Shown: positions 8,123-18,847, numbered from the stretch's first letter. The stretch: DNA of 64,000 nt from Streptomyces griseus subsp. griseus (GCF_003610995.1 NZ_CP032543.1:2852001-2916000), one strand, 5' to 3'. The notes: generated by a model not told the origin, from the letters alone. Numbers and translations: made by a program.

Positions 8123-9162
8123 TCGCTCGCTACCTCTCGCAGTCGCTCGGCCGCAGCTTCCGGCGGCACGTCGTTGATGAACACACTCATGCCGGATTCG
8201 GAACCCGCGAGGAACTTCAGCTTGCCGGAGGTCCGGCGAATGGTGAAAAGCTCCAGATGCAGGGCGAAGTCCTCCCGGCCGTCCACCCCGAACGGTGCCT
8301 GGTGCCAGGCGGAGATGTACGGGGTCGGCGGCTCGCCGGGTCCGAAGATCCGGTCGAAGCGCCTCAAGAGTTCCAGATAGACCTGGGGGAACTCCGTCCG
8401 GGCGGCCTCGTCGAGTGCGGGCAGGTCGGGGACGCGGCGGCGGGGGTGAAGGTGGACCTCGTAGGGCCAGTGCGCCGCGTACGGGACGTAGGCGATCCAG
8501 TGGTCCGTGGCGAGGACGACCCGGGTGCCCTCCTTCTCCTCGCGGGCGACCACGTCGTCGAAGAGGTTCCCGCCGGTCTCCTCGCGGTGGCGGGCGGCCG
8601 AGCGGAGCATCAGCTCGGTGCGCGGGGTGACGAAGGGGTAGCCGTAGATCTGGCCGTGCGGATGGCCGAGGGTGACGCCGATCTCGGCGCCGCGGTTCTC
8701 GAAGCAGAAGACCTGGGTGACCTGGTCGAGGGCGGAGAGCGCGGCGGTGCGGTCGGTCCAGGCGGCGAGGACGAGCGCGGCCTGCTCCTCGGTGAGGTCG
8801 GCGAAGGACGCGTCGTGGTCGGAGGTGAAGCAGACGACCTCGCAGCGGCCGGAGTCGCCGGCGAGGGAGGGGAAGCGGTTCTCGAAGACGGCGACGTCGT
8901 AGTGGCTGTCGGGGATCTCGCTGAGGCGGCCGTCCCGGGTGGGGCAGAGGGGGCAGGCGTCGGCGGGCGGGTGGTAGGTGCGGGCCTGGCGGTGCGAGGC
9001 GACGGCGACCGCGTCGCCGAGCAGCGGGTCACGGCGGATCTCCGAGGAGGTCGACACGGCGTCGAGGGGGCGCCGGTCGACGGCGTCGCGGACGGCGCCG
9101 TCCGCGGAGTCGTAGTAGATCAGCTCACGGCCGTCGGCCAGACGCGTAACCGTCTTCTTCAC
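8119..9162 (-). CDS. galT: Galactose-1-phosphate uridylyltransferase
   Basis: Transfers UMP from UDP-glucose to galactose-1-phosphate, giving UDP-galactose and glucose-1-phosphate. The 347-residue protein has the catalytic [11 protein letters not shown] motif (nucleophilic histidine in H-x-H) and a CPLCP zinc-site cysteine pair near residue 65. The GTG start at 9162 ([14 protein letters not shown]) was chosen because GGAGGAC lies just upstream; the longer frame to 9204 adds 14 unlikely residues. It is the first gene of galT-galE-galK. The upstream region carries hexamer repeats like those described as the operator of the Streptomyces gal operon promoter. Confidence 0.95.
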   Translation of the reverse strand: MKKTVTRLADGRELIYYDSADGAVRDAVDRRPLDAVSTSSEIRRDPLLGDAVAVASHRQARTYHPPADACPLCPTRDGRLSEIPDSHYDVAVFENRFPSLAGDSGRCEVVCFTSDHDASFADLTEEQAALVLAAWTDRTAALSALDQVTQVFCFENRGAEIGVTLGHPHGQIYGYPFVTPRTELMLRSAARHREETGGNLFDDVVAREEKEGTRVVLATDHWIAYVPYAAHWPYEVHLHPRRRVPDLPALDEAARTEFPQVYLELLRRFDRIFGPGEPPTPYISAWHQAPFGVDGREDFALHLELFTIRRTSGKLKFLAGSESGMSVFINDVPPEAAAERLREVASE

Positions 9163-9190
9163 CAGGGTCCTCCACCCGTTCCCCCAACCA

Positions 9191-9224
9191 ACATAAACGC
9201 ACATAACAAATCACAAACGAACAC
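9191..9224. promoter_or_regulatory. 10-bp-phased hexamer repeats in the gal operon promoter region
   Basis: Read on the minus strand (gal sense) the stretch shows TGTTCG, TGTGAT, TGTTAT, TGTGCG and TTATGT. On the plus strand ACATAA occurs at 9191 and again at 9201, with related CACAAA at 9212 and GAACAC at 9219, so the elements recur about every 10 bp on one helix face. Direct hexamers with consensus TGTGAT were reported as the complex operator of the S. lividans galP1 promoter (from memory). They lie 29-62 bp upstream of the galT start. Confidence 0.55.
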
Positions 9225-9332
9225 CCTCGTCAATGGCCGCCACCGCTGCGGACCATGCGCACGCCTTCCGTATGGCATACCCGGACATTCCCCCACCCTC
9301 GATCACGATCGAACAAAGAACCCCAACGAAAC

Positions 9333-9349
9333 TGTTCATTTAACGAACA
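9333..9349. promoter_or_regulatory. Near-perfect 17-bp palindrome upstream of the symporter
   Basis: TGTTC-ATTTAAC-GAACA pairs at 7 of 8 positions around the central T9341. It lies 54-70 bp upstream of the symporter start, in promoter position, and shares the GAACA half-site found near the gal promoter (9219-9223). It is a candidate operator for a sugar-responsive repressor not encoded nearby (inference). Confidence 0.45.
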
Positions 9350-9402
9350 CAGAGGCGTAAGTTCCCTCGGGTTCAGTTCGCGCAACGAAGCGAGTACCCC
9401 CC

Positions 9403-11073
9403 ATGCAGACACTGGCCGAAGGGCTCCGTCTCCCCACGAACGGGCTCGACTACGCCATCCTGGCGATCTACTTCGTCGTCGTCCTCGGCATCGGCTTCAT
9501 GGCCCGCGCCAGTGTGAGGACGAGCCTCGACTTCTTCCTCTCCGGACGGTCCCTGCCCGCCTGGGTGACCGGTCTCGCCTTCGTCGCGGCCAATCTCGGG
9601 GCCACCGAGATCCTCGGCATGGCGGCGACCGGCGCGCAGTACGGCGTAGCGGTGGTCCACTGGTACTGGATCGGCGCCATCCCCGCCATGGTCTTCCTCG
9701 GCCTGGTGATGATGCCGTTCTACTACCGCTCCAAGGTGCGCTCCGTACCGGAGTTCCTGCTCCAGCGGTTCGACAAGTCCGCCCACCTGCTGAGCTCCAT
9801 ACTCTTCGCCTTCGCGGCGATCCTCATCGCGGGCGTCAACCTCTACGCCCTGTCGATCGTCGTGGAGGCGCTCCTGGGCTGGCCGCAGTGGGTCGCGATC
9901 GTCGTCGCGGGCCTGTTCGTGCTGGTCTACATCACCATCGGCGGGCTCTCCTCGGCGATCTACAACGAGGTGCTCCAGTTCTTCGTCATCCTCGCCGCGC
10001 TGATCCCGATCACCGTGCTGGGCCTCAAGCGGGTCGGCGGCTGGGACGCGATGAGCGAGTCGCTGACCAAGCAGCACGGCGGCGACTTCATGACGGCCTG
10101 GGGTGGCACCGGCATCGGTGACGCCAACCCGCTGGGCGCCAACTGGCTGACGATCATCCTCGGCCTCGGCTTCGTGCTCTCCTTCGGCTACTGGACGACG
10201 AACTTCGCCGAGGTGCAGCGCGCCCTCTCCGCGAAGAACCTCTCCGCCGCCAAGCGCACCCCGCTGATCGCCGCCTTCCCGAAGATCTTCATCGTCTTCG
10301 CGGTGATGATCCCGGGCCTCGTCGCGGCCGTGATCGTGCCGCAGATCGGCACCCCGGACTCGGACCTCACGTACAACGACGCGATCCCGCTGCTGATGCA
10401 GGAGCTGCTGCCCAACGGCGTGCTCGGCATCGCGGTGACCGGTCTGCTCGCCGCGTTCATGGCGGGCATGGCGGCCAACGTGTCCTCGTTCAACACGGTG
10501 TTCACCACCGACATCTGGCAGCGGTACGTGGTGAAGGACAAGCCGGACACGTACTACCTGAGGTTCGGCCGGCTGATCACGGCGATCGGTGTGCTGGCCT
10601 CGATCGGTACGGCGTTCATCGCGGCGAGCTTCTCGAACATCATGAGCTACCTGCAGACGCTGTTCTCGTTCTTCAACGTGCCCATGTTCGTCGTCTTCAT
10701 CATCGGTATGTTCTGGAAGCGCGCTTCCATGAAGTCCGGTGTCTGGGGGCTGGTCGCGGGGACCGGCGCCGCGATGGTCAACTACTTCTGGATCTACAAG
10801 GGCGGGGTCATCGACATCCCGTCCGACCAGGGCGCCAACTTCGTCTCCGCGATCGTCGGGTTCGTCGCCGGGGCCGTCGTCATGGTCCTCGTCACGCTCT
10901 TCACCGCGCCGAAGCCCGACGCGGAGCTGGCCGGTCTGGTGTACGGGACCGTCTCCCCCGACCCCGACGAGGCGCTGGAGGAGGCCGACAAGGCCTGGTA
11001 CCGCAAGCCCGCGCTGCTCGGCTGGGGCGCGATCGTGCTCGCCGCCCTGTGTTACGTCCCGTACTCGTTCTGA
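9403..11073 (+). CDS. Sodium:solute symporter (SSS/SGLT family), probable galactose/glucose importer
   Basis: A 556-residue multi-spanning permease importing a solute with sodium. About 14 hydrophobic segments are visible, beginning LDYAILAIYFVVVLGIGFMA and ending GWGAIVLAALCYVPY. The SGLT-type first core helix region FFLSGRSLPAWVTGLAFVAA NLGATE is present, as is GYWTTNFAEVQRALSAK, characteristic of the sugar-type members. Divergent placement next to galT-galE-galK supports galactose as substrate (inference). It is followed 24 nt later by a small membrane protein gene, probably in the same transcript. The likely regulatory site is the palindrome at 9333-9349. Confidence 0.88.
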   Translation: MQTLAEGLRLPTNGLDYAILAIYFVVVLGIGFMARASVRTSLDFFLSGRSLPAWVTGLAFVAANLGATEILGMAATGAQYGVAVVHWYWIGAIPAMVFLGLVMMPFYYRSKVRSVPEFLLQRFDKSAHLLSSILFAFAAILIAGVNLYALSIVVEALLGWPQWVAIVVAGLFVLVYITIGGLSSAIYNEVLQFFVILAALIPITVLGLKRVGGWDAMSESLTKQHGGDFMTAWGGTGIGDANPLGANWLTIILGLGFVLSFGYWTTNFAEVQRALSAKNLSAAKRTPLIAAFPKIFIVFAVMIPGLVAAVIVPQIGTPDSDLTYNDAIPLLMQELLPNGVLGIAVTGLLAAFMAGMAANVSSFNTVFTTDIWQRYVVKDKPDTYYLRFGRLITAIGVLASIGTAFIAASFSNIMSYLQTLFSFFNVPMFVVFIIGMFWKRASMKSGVWGLVAGTGAAMVNYFWIYKGGVIDIPSDQGANFVSAIVGFVAGAVVMVLVTLFTAPKPDAELAGLVYGTVSPDPDEALEEADKAWYRKPALLGWGAIVLAALCYVPYSF

Positions 11074-11097
11074 CACTTCCGATCGGAGGAACCCACC

Positions 11098-11388
11098 ATG
11101 TCCGACCTGCACAAGGAAGTCTCCGAACTGGAGCGCAAGTCCGCGACCGCGGCCCGGCTCTTCGACATCCGGCGGATCATCGGCGGCCTGTTCGTGGTCT
11201 ACGGCGTGATCGTCACCATCGCCGGGATCAGCCCGTCCGACGCCGACCTGAAGAAGGCCGAGGGCGTCCACATCAACCTGTGGACCGGCCTGGCGATGCT
11301 GGCGCTCGGCCTGTTCTTCCTGGTCTGGATGAAGCTCCGCCCGGCGGAGGCCCCGGCCGCGCCGGTCCAGGAGACCGACGCGGACTGA
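11098..11388 (+). CDS. Small two-span membrane protein downstream of the symporter
   Basis: A 96-residue protein with a charged N-terminus (SDLHKEVSELERKSATAARL), two hydrophobic spans (about 29-48 and 63-83) and a short acidic tail. A good GGAGG-like ribosome site (cggagga) precedes the ATG, and only 24 nt separate it from the symporter stop. It is too small to be a transporter alone; an accessory or assembly role for the symporter is the simplest reading (inference). Not recognised as a named family. Confidence 0.8.
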   Translation: MSDLHKEVSELERKSATAARLFDIRRIIGGLFVVYGVIVTIAGISPSDADLKKAEGVHINLWTGLAMLALGLFFLVWMKLRPAEAPAAPVQETDAD

Positions 11389-11405
11389 GGCCCCGGCCGA
11401 CGTGC

Positions 11406-11457
11406 CCGCAGGGGCCGTACGTCACCCGCGCTGCCCGGGGACGTACGGCCCCTGCGG
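11406..11457. terminator. 18-bp hairpin, bidirectional terminator overlapping the response regulator stop
   Basis: Perfect arms 11406-11423 (CCGCAGGGGCCGTACGTC) and 11440-11457 with a 16-nt loop. It sits 17 bp after the small membrane protein's stop, and its left arm contains the stop codon of the convergent LuxR gene (11422-11424). It can terminate both transcripts. There is no T-tract, as usual in Streptomyces. Confidence 0.8.
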
Positions 11458-12153
11458 CGTACCGCCGTCGTTGCCGTCGCCGCTCCTGCTGCCCGCCGCC
11501 CGGTCCAGCAGCCCGGTGCGGGCCGCGAGGGCGGCCGCCTCCAGCCGGGAGCCGACGCCCAGCTTCATCAGGACCCGCTGGACATGCGTACGGGCGGTGC
11601 TCGGCGCGATCCGCATCCCGGCCGCGATCAGCCGGGTGTCCTCGCCCTCGGCCACCCGGACCAGGACCTCCGCCTCGCGCGGGGTCAGCATCCGGAGCAG
11701 CCGGCGGCCCTCGTCGTCGGGCTGGGCCGCCGGGTTGAGCAGCTCGGCGAAGGCACCGCGCAACAGCTGCGGGGCGACCGCGCTCTCCCCCGCCCGCGCC
11801 TTCAGCATCGCCCGCTCCACGCCCTCGATGCGCTCGTCGTGGCGGACGTACCCCGCCGCACCGGCCGCGAAGGCCGCGGCGATCCCGCGCGGGCTCGGCA
11901 CCGGCCCGAGGACCACCACCGCGACCTGCGGGCGCTCCTGGCCGATGCGCACGATCGGGTCGAACACCCCCGGCGCGGCGGGCGAGGCCGTACCGAAGAG
12001 ACAGACCTCCGGGGCCCTGCTGACCACCAGCTCCGCCGACCCGGACGTCGGGGCGGCCGCCGCGAGCACCCGGTGCCCGCGCAGTTTCAGCGCCGAGGCC
12101 AGTGCCTCGGCGAGCAGGCGGTGATCGTCGACCACCATGAGCCGCACGCTCAT
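11422..12153 (-). CDS. LuxR-family regulator with a degenerate (non-phosphorylatable) receiver
   Basis: A 243-residue protein with response-regulator architecture. The N-terminus SVRLMVVDDHRLLAEALASA keeps the acidic pair (D9, D10), but the strand that normally carries the phospho-acceptor aspartate reads PEVCLFGTASP, with Phe/Gly at 53-54, and the switch lysine position in AAGYVRHDE is Arg/His. The C-terminal LuxR domain is intact (LTPREAEVLVRVAEGEDTRL, then IAPSTARTHVQRVLMKLGVG). Such atypical receivers act without phosphorylation, often through ligands or protein partners (established for the class). The C-terminal tail encodes half of the terminator hairpin. Confidence 0.85.
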   Translation of the reverse strand: MSVRLMVVDDHRLLAEALASALKLRGHRVLAAAAPTSGSAELVVSRAPEVCLFGTASPAAPGVFDPIVRIGQERPQVAVVVLGPVPSPRGIAAAFAAGAAGYVRHDERIEGVERAMLKARAGESAVAPQLLRGAFAELLNPAAQPDDEGRRLLRMLTPREAEVLVRVAEGEDTRLIAAGMRIAPSTARTHVQRVLMKLGVGSRLEAAALAARTGLLDRAAGSRSGDGNDGGTPQGPYVPGQRG

Positions 12154-12328
12154 CGATCAAGCTCCAAATGCCCCGTACGCCCTGGTTACCGGCCCCCCGG
12201 GCTCCTGACCCGGCAACGTACACGCTTGTTCGACGGCGTGTGCCCCTTACGGGGGAGAAGCCCCTGTGAATGCCGAATTCTGCTCCGTTGAGGGCCACTT
12301 GAGGATCGCGGGAAGGGCGGAAAACGAT

Positions 12329-12363
12329 CAGCCCTGCCAGTCGGTGATCAACTGGCAGGGCTG
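12329..12363. terminator. 12-bp hairpin downstream of the PQQ-like protein genes
   Basis: Arms CAGCCCTGCCAG (12329-12340) and CTGGCAGGGCTG (12352-12363), perfect, with an 11-nt loop. It begins 27 nt after the minus-strand gene stop at 12390 and probably ends the two-gene beta-propeller transcript. Confidence 0.75.
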
Positions 12364-12389
12364 TCGCGGAACTACGGGTGAGCGGACGG

Positions 12390-14360
12390 TCAGCCGGTGC
12401 GGAAGCCCATCGCGAGGTTGAGCCTCTCGTCCGGCTGGCTGTCGCGGCGCTCACTGATCAGCTGCTTCGAGAGGAAGAACCGGCCCTCCCCGTAGAGGAG
12501 TTCGGAGTGGTCGACGGAGAACGCGGTCTCCGCCTTCCGGACCGACTCATCAGCGGGGTTCTCCATCAGCAGCGTCTGCTTGAAGGTCTCCCCGTCGATG
12601 GAGACGATCTGGCCGCCCTTGTCGTAAGGGGGCTTCTTGTACGCGATCACGCTGGTGCCGTCCATCCGGATCGGGATCAGGCTGTAGCGCTCACCCGCGT
12701 CGGCCCGGCCGCCCAGCAGCTTGCCGGTGGTCAGGTCGAAGGCGACGACCTCGTTGGTGTCGCCGTACTCGCTCGCACCGTCGTGGTCCTCGGTCGGCAG
12801 GTAGAGCCGGTTGTTGCCGACGACCGCCGCGCGGCAGCTCTCGACATCGGTGGAGCCGCAGCGCGCCGCGTACTTCTCCGCGTCGGCGGAGATCCGCACG
12901 ATCAGCTTGCCGGTCGCCGCGTCGATCGAGAAGAAGTCGGAGATGCCGCTGCCGTCGTTGGCGGTGTCGCCGACGTTGGCCGCGACCACCAGCGGCTTGG
13001 TGGAGACGATGGACGCGTAGTCGACGCCCGCGGGCATCTGGAACGAGGAGAGCGGTGCGCCGGTCGCCGGGTTCAGCGCCTGGATCTGGAGCTGCGGACT
13101 GTCGTACGAGCCGCACTTGCGGACCACGGCGAGGGCCTCGCCACCCGCGTACCCGGTGTCGTAGCAGCGGTTGCCGTCGACCTTCGGCTTCCAGAGCTCG
13201 GCGCCGTCCGCCAGCTTGAAGGCCGCGCCGCCCGAGGTGCCGCCCGCGGCGACGGTGGTCCCGCTGAGCGTGACCTCGTCGAACTGGACCGGCCGGTCGC
13301 CGCCGGTGGCGGAGGTGACGGACTTGCTCCACAGGAGCTTGCCCGTGGCCAGGTCGACGACGCCGACCTGGTTGCACGCGGGGTACTTCTTCTCCTTGGT
13401 CGGCTTGCCCTCCTTGAAGAGGATCGCCGTCTTGTAGTCCTTGGTCATGTGGCGGGAGGCGCCGCAGACCTCGCCGTCGACCGGCAGGGTCCAGAGCTTG
13501 GCGCCCTTGTCCCGGTCGTAGGCGACGACTTCGCTCGCACCGGGCTTCACGTACGCCTTGTCGGTGAGCCAGGAGCCCTTGACCGAGGTGACCGTGGAGA
13601 CCTCCGGCTGCGGGACCTGGAAGGCGACCTGGGAGCTCGTGTTGCCGGGGGCCTTCTCGCTGCCGCCGGCCAGGCCGCCGCCCTCGGTGCCCTTGCCGTC
13701 ACCGCCCTTGCCCTCGCCGCCGCCGGTGGAGCCGGACGTGGACGCCTGGTCGTCCTTGCCGCCGTCGTCCTTGGTGACGCTGTAGACGACAGCCGCGCCG
13801 ATGATCAGCACCACGGCGACGGCCGCGGCGACGATGATCTGCATCTGGGTGCTGAACTTCTTGCCACCGCCGGGGACGGCCGGGCCGGGCTGCGGAGCCC
13901 CGTACATCGGCTGGGTGGGGTAGCCGTAGCCCTGCTGCGGCATGCCGGGCTGCCCCGGGTACCCGGGCTGACCCGGCTGGCCGGGGGCGCCCTGCGGGTA
14001 GCCGTAACCGGGCTGCGGGGCCTGCGGGTAGCCGTAACCGTTGGGCTGCGGGGCCGGCGGGGTCGGGTAGCCGGGCTGCGGTGCGCCGTAGGCCCCGGCG
14101 GGCGGGGGCGGCGGGGAGCCGTAGCCACCGGCCGGCGGGGTGGGCGGGGCGGCGGGCGGGGGCTGCTTGGCGAAGGGATCCGCGGGCGGCGGGGTCGGCT
14201 CACCGAACCCACCGGGCGGCGGGTCCTGCGGGGCACCGAACCCACCGGCGGGCGGACCGGCCGGGGGCCGGCTCGGCTGCTCGCCCGACGGCTGGTCCGA
14301 CGACGGGTCGGCCGGCTCGTGGGGAGGCTCGTTGGGGGGCTGCTGCGGCGGCTGGGTCAT
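12390..14360 (-). CDS. Membrane-anchored PQQ-type beta-propeller protein with Pro/Gly/Tyr-rich cytoplasmic head (paralog 2)
   Basis: A 656-residue protein. Residues 1-168 are low-complexity, rich in Pro, Gly, Gln and Tyr with repeated GYGYPQ and GAPQPGYP units. Residues about 173-194 form one membrane span. The rest is extracellular, with repeated strands such as LWTLPVDGEV, TGKLLWSKSV, DGAELWKPKV and FDLTTGKLLGG, the W/T-G-K-L pattern of PQQ-like beta-propeller blades. No PQQ-dependent dehydrogenase active site was recognised, so a sensing or scaffolding role is more likely than catalysis. Starts at MTQPPQQPP (14360) with GAGG upstream. It lies 61 nt downstream of a paralog with the same architecture. 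Confidence 0.85.
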   Translation of the reverse strand: MTQPPQQPPNEPPHEPADPSSDQPSGEQPSRPPAGPPAGGFGAPQDPPPGGFGEPTPPPADPFAKQPPPAAPPTPPAGGYGSPPPPPAGAYGAPQPGYPTPPAPQPNGYGYPQAPQPGYGYPQGAPGQPGQPGYPGQPGMPQQGYGYPTQPMYGAPQPGPAVPGGGKKFSTQMQIIVAAAVAVVLIIGAAVVYSVTKDDGGKDDQASTSGSTGGGEGKGGDGKGTEGGGLAGGSEKAPGNTSSQVAFQVPQPEVSTVTSVKGSWLTDKAYVKPGASEVVAYDRDKGAKLWTLPVDGEVCGASRHMTKDYKTAILFKEGKPTKEKKYPACNQVGVVDLATGKLLWSKSVTSATGGDRPVQFDEVTLSGTTVAAGGTSGGAAFKLADGAELWKPKVDGNRCYDTGYAGGEALAVVRKCGSYDSPQLQIQALNPATGAPLSSFQMPAGVDYASIVSTKPLVVAANVGDTANDGSGISDFFSIDAATGKLIVRISADAEKYAARCGSTDVESCRAAVVGNNRLYLPTEDHDGASEYGDTNEVVAFDLTTGKLLGGRADAGERYSLIPIRMDGTSVIAYKKPPYDKGGQIVSIDGETFKQTLLMENPADESVRKAETAFSVDHSELLYGEGRFFLSKQLISERRDSQPDERLNLAMGFRTG

Positions 14361-14421
14361 CGCGTACGTACCTCGGGGGACGGGGGTTGTGTGGGAGTTT
14401 CGGATGCTGTGGGGGCGGCGG

Positions 14422-16359
14422 TCACTTGGCGAACACCAACGCCGTCGCCTGCTCCATCTCGCCGTCGTCACGGCCGCTGAGCCGCCTGGGCAGGAGGTAG
14501 GACTGACCGCCCTCGTACCGGGCGGTCTGCCCTCCGTAGAGGCTGTTCTCGATCCGGTTGGTCCCCGCCGGGTGCTGGAGCAGGACAGCGGGGGTGCCGC
14601 CCGTCGGCGGGAGCGTGAGGATGGCGCCGGCCTTGTCGTAGCGCGGCTCCAGGTAGAGCAGCACCTTGCCGCCCTCCATCCCGATCGGGCTCATGGTGCG
14701 CTCGGCCGGGGCGGCCGCCGTCCACTTGGGCTTACCGGTGTTCAGGTCGAAGGCGACGACCTTGTTCGTCCGCCCGGCGCCCGTACCGGCCTTGGTGGCC
14801 ATGTAGAAGGTGTCGGCGTCGGCGGCGACCCCGGTGCACCCTTCGAGCTTCTGACCGAAGATGGAGAGCAGTCCGCCGCAGTTGGCGACGACCTCGTCAC
14901 CCTTGGCGGGGCTCAGCTGGGAGCGGAGCTTGCCCTTGTCGGTGAAGGCGGCCACCGACCACTGCTTCTTCTTCCGGTTCTCCAGTGAGACCACGAGCGG
15001 GGTCACCGAGTAGGTCTTCTTGATCTCCCACCCGGCCGGCGGCTGGTAGGTCCACCTGGCCTTGCCGGTGACCGGGTCCAGCTCCTGGAGCTGGTGCTGC
15101 GGGTTGTCGGTGTCGCCGTTGCGGCAGTTGGCGGCGGCGATCAGCTTCGGGCCGCCGGCGAAGGCGAAGGTCTTGCAGTTGCCCGTGGGGGTGCCGAACA
15201 GCTCCTTGCCGTCGCTGACCCGGTAGGCGCTGGAGTAGCTGGTCCGCCCGGCGGTGACCGTGTTCCCGCTGATCGCGAGACCGATGTCGGATATCAGGTC
15301 GAAGGCGCCGGCCTTCTTGACCTCGGCCTTCCAGCCGGCCTTGCCGGTCTTGAGGTCGATCATCTGCATCACGGAGCAGTTGGACCGGTCCGTGGTGCCG
15401 TTCTTGATGCCGATGACGATCTTGCCGTCGGAAGAGACCGTGTTGGGGGTGGCGCAGATGTCGGCGGGGAGCGGGACGGTCCACTTCTTCTTGCCGTCGG
15501 CGACGGCGTAGCCGGAGATCCCCCGGTACAGAGCCGTGACCATCGTGTCGTCCACGAACCAGGGGCCGTGGATCTCGCCGCCGTTGCGCGGGAGGTCGAC
15601 CTCGTTCTTCTGGAGCCAGGCGACCTTGGCCTCGCCCGGCTTGCGCCCGGCGTTGAGGTCGTCGTTCGTCTCCCGGCCACCGCCGGTGCCGTCGCCCTCG
15701 TCGACCGAGGGGGAGGCGCTGGGCGTCTCGGGTGCCTTGGGGGCGCTGCTCGGGCCCGCGACCGGCTTCTTGGGGTCGTCGCCGCTGTCGCTCACCACGT
15801 ACCAGGCGCCCGCGCCGACGAGCAGGACGACGGCGACGGCCGCCGCGGCGAGGATGCCGGTCTTCCCCTTGAAGGGACCGCCGCCGGTTCCGCCCGGGGC
15901 GGGGGCGCCGGGGTACTGCTGCTGCGGGTAGCCGTAACCGGGCTGCGTGGGCTGGCCGTAGGGACCGGGGGCGGGCTGGCCGTAGGGGCCGGGCTGGCCG
16001 TAAGGGCCGGGCTGCTGACCGTAGGGGCCGGGCGCCTGGCCGGGGGCCTGTTGGCCGTACGGCCCCGGGGCCTGTCCCGGGGCCTGGGGGTAGCCGTAGC
16101 CCGGCTGGGCCGGGGGTGCCTGGGGGTAGCCGTACGCCGGGTCGCCCGGGGGCGGTGTCTGCGGCGGGCCGGCGGGGGCCGGGGGCTGAGCGGGCGGACC
16201 CGCCGGGGCCTGCGGCGGCTCGGCGGGCGGCGTCTGCTCCGGCTGCTTGGCCAGGGACGGCGGCTGCTGGTCCTGTGGCGGCTGAGGAGTCCCCTGCGGC
16301 GGCTCCTGCGGAGCCCCGAAGCCCCCCTGCGGCGGTTGCTGGCTGGGCGGCTGGCTCAT
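14422..16359 (-). CDS. Membrane-anchored PQQ-type beta-propeller protein with Pro/Gly/Tyr-rich cytoplasmic head (paralog 1)
   Basis: A 645-residue protein, first of a tandem pair. Residues 1-165 are Pro/Gly/Gln-rich with at least six PGPYGQ-like repeats, followed by a single span (about 168-190) and an extracellular domain of propeller-like repeats (DGKKKWTVPLPADI, TGKAGWKAEVKK, TGKARWTYQPPAG, TGKPKWTAAAPAE). Architecture and many blade sequences match the downstream gene, so they arose by duplication. The start at 16359 has GGGGGA upstream. The heads resemble those of Streptomyces membrane proteins thought to phase-separate or bind partners, but no function is established. Confidence 0.85.
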   Translation of the reverse strand: MSQPPSQQPPQGGFGAPQEPPQGTPQPPQDQQPPSLAKQPEQTPPAEPPQAPAGPPAQPPAPAGPPQTPPPGDPAYGYPQAPPAQPGYGYPQAPGQAPGPYGQQAPGQAPGPYGQQPGPYGQPGPYGQPAPGPYGQPTQPGYGYPQQQYPGAPAPGGTGGGPFKGKTGILAAAAVAVVLLVGAGAWYVVSDSGDDPKKPVAGPSSAPKAPETPSASPSVDEGDGTGGGRETNDDLNAGRKPGEAKVAWLQKNEVDLPRNGGEIHGPWFVDDTMVTALYRGISGYAVADGKKKWTVPLPADICATPNTVSSDGKIVIGIKNGTTDRSNCSVMQMIDLKTGKAGWKAEVKKAGAFDLISDIGLAISGNTVTAGRTSYSSAYRVSDGKELFGTPTGNCKTFAFAGGPKLIAAANCRNGDTDNPQHQLQELDPVTGKARWTYQPPAGWEIKKTYSVTPLVVSLENRKKKQWSVAAFTDKGKLRSQLSPAKGDEVVANCGGLLSIFGQKLEGCTGVAADADTFYMATKAGTGAGRTNKVVAFDLNTGKPKWTAAAPAERTMSPIGMEGGKVLLYLEPRYDKAGAILTLPPTGGTPAVLLQHPAGTNRIENSLYGGQTARYEGGQSYLLPRRLSGRDDGEMEQATALVFAK

Positions 16360-16890
16360 CAGCACGTCCCCCTTCGTGCGGTCCGGTGCCCGATCCGGTC
16401 TCCCCCGCGATTCCGGAAGGGTTCAATTCCCCTCGGAAAGGAGCGAATCGGGCATGGCTTCCGCGGTGTCACGACAGTCGGGCGGGGCTTCTTTGTACCA
16501 CCCACCTGCCGTCGAACACCGGATCGGTCCACCCGCTGTTCCCAAGGGAGAACCGCGTTGTGATGCCCTCGTTACGACCGGCGGAAGGTGACGGCCAGTC
16601 ACCGAGGACGAGCATCGGGACGGTGCCCTTCTCCTCCCCGACCACGGCGTCGCCTCCGACGCCAGGGCTGCTCGTCGTCACCCCCGCTGACGAACGGCCG
16701 CAGGAGCACCGCGCGCCCGCCGGAGCAGGCGGCCCGCGCCTCGGAGAAGATGCCCTCCCGGACCTTGCGGCCACCACCGGAAGGCGGCGGGCACCCGTAC
16801 GCCTCCCCCTCGTACGGCCCTACCCGCTCGGCCGGGCCGCGCTCAGGCCTCCCCGGCCCGGCCGCTCAGCTGCCGTCGGCCCGCCTGTCC
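16360..16890. other. Gene-free stretch between the ABC-F gene and the propeller operon
   Basis: About 531 bp. It holds the promoter of the minus-strand propeller pair and, near 16830-16863, a hairpin that probably ends the ABC-F transcript. A 102-codon minus-strand frame at 16469-16777 has no recognisable protein and no good ribosome site, so I do not call it. Confidence 0.55.
16830..16863. terminator. Hairpin downstream of the ABC-F gene
   Basis: Arms GGCCGGGCC (16830-16838) and GGCCCGGCC (16855-16863), perfect 9-bp stem, 16-nt loop, 28 nt beyond the ABC-F stop codon on the minus strand. No T-tract. Confidence 0.6.
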
Positions 16891-18708
<1,818 letters not shown>

Positions 18709-18847
18709 TTCACTCCTGCCCGGGGGGTTGATCGACCTTCCCAGGGTACGGCGCGGCGGAGGGGGGCCTGTGGCGCGCTCTTGCCGCCGACCACAGGGAG
18801 TCGTGCAGTTTCCTGTACGTACGGAATGACGTACGTCGGAGCACGGT

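Noticed and set aside
9373..11271. 632-codon minus-strand open frame
   Set aside because: Antisense to the sodium symporter; its His/Asp/Glu-rich translation is the complement of transmembrane codons.
16469..16777. 102-codon minus-strand frame in the gap before the ABC-F gene
   Set aside because: No ribosome site, no recognisable domain and low-complexity N-terminus.
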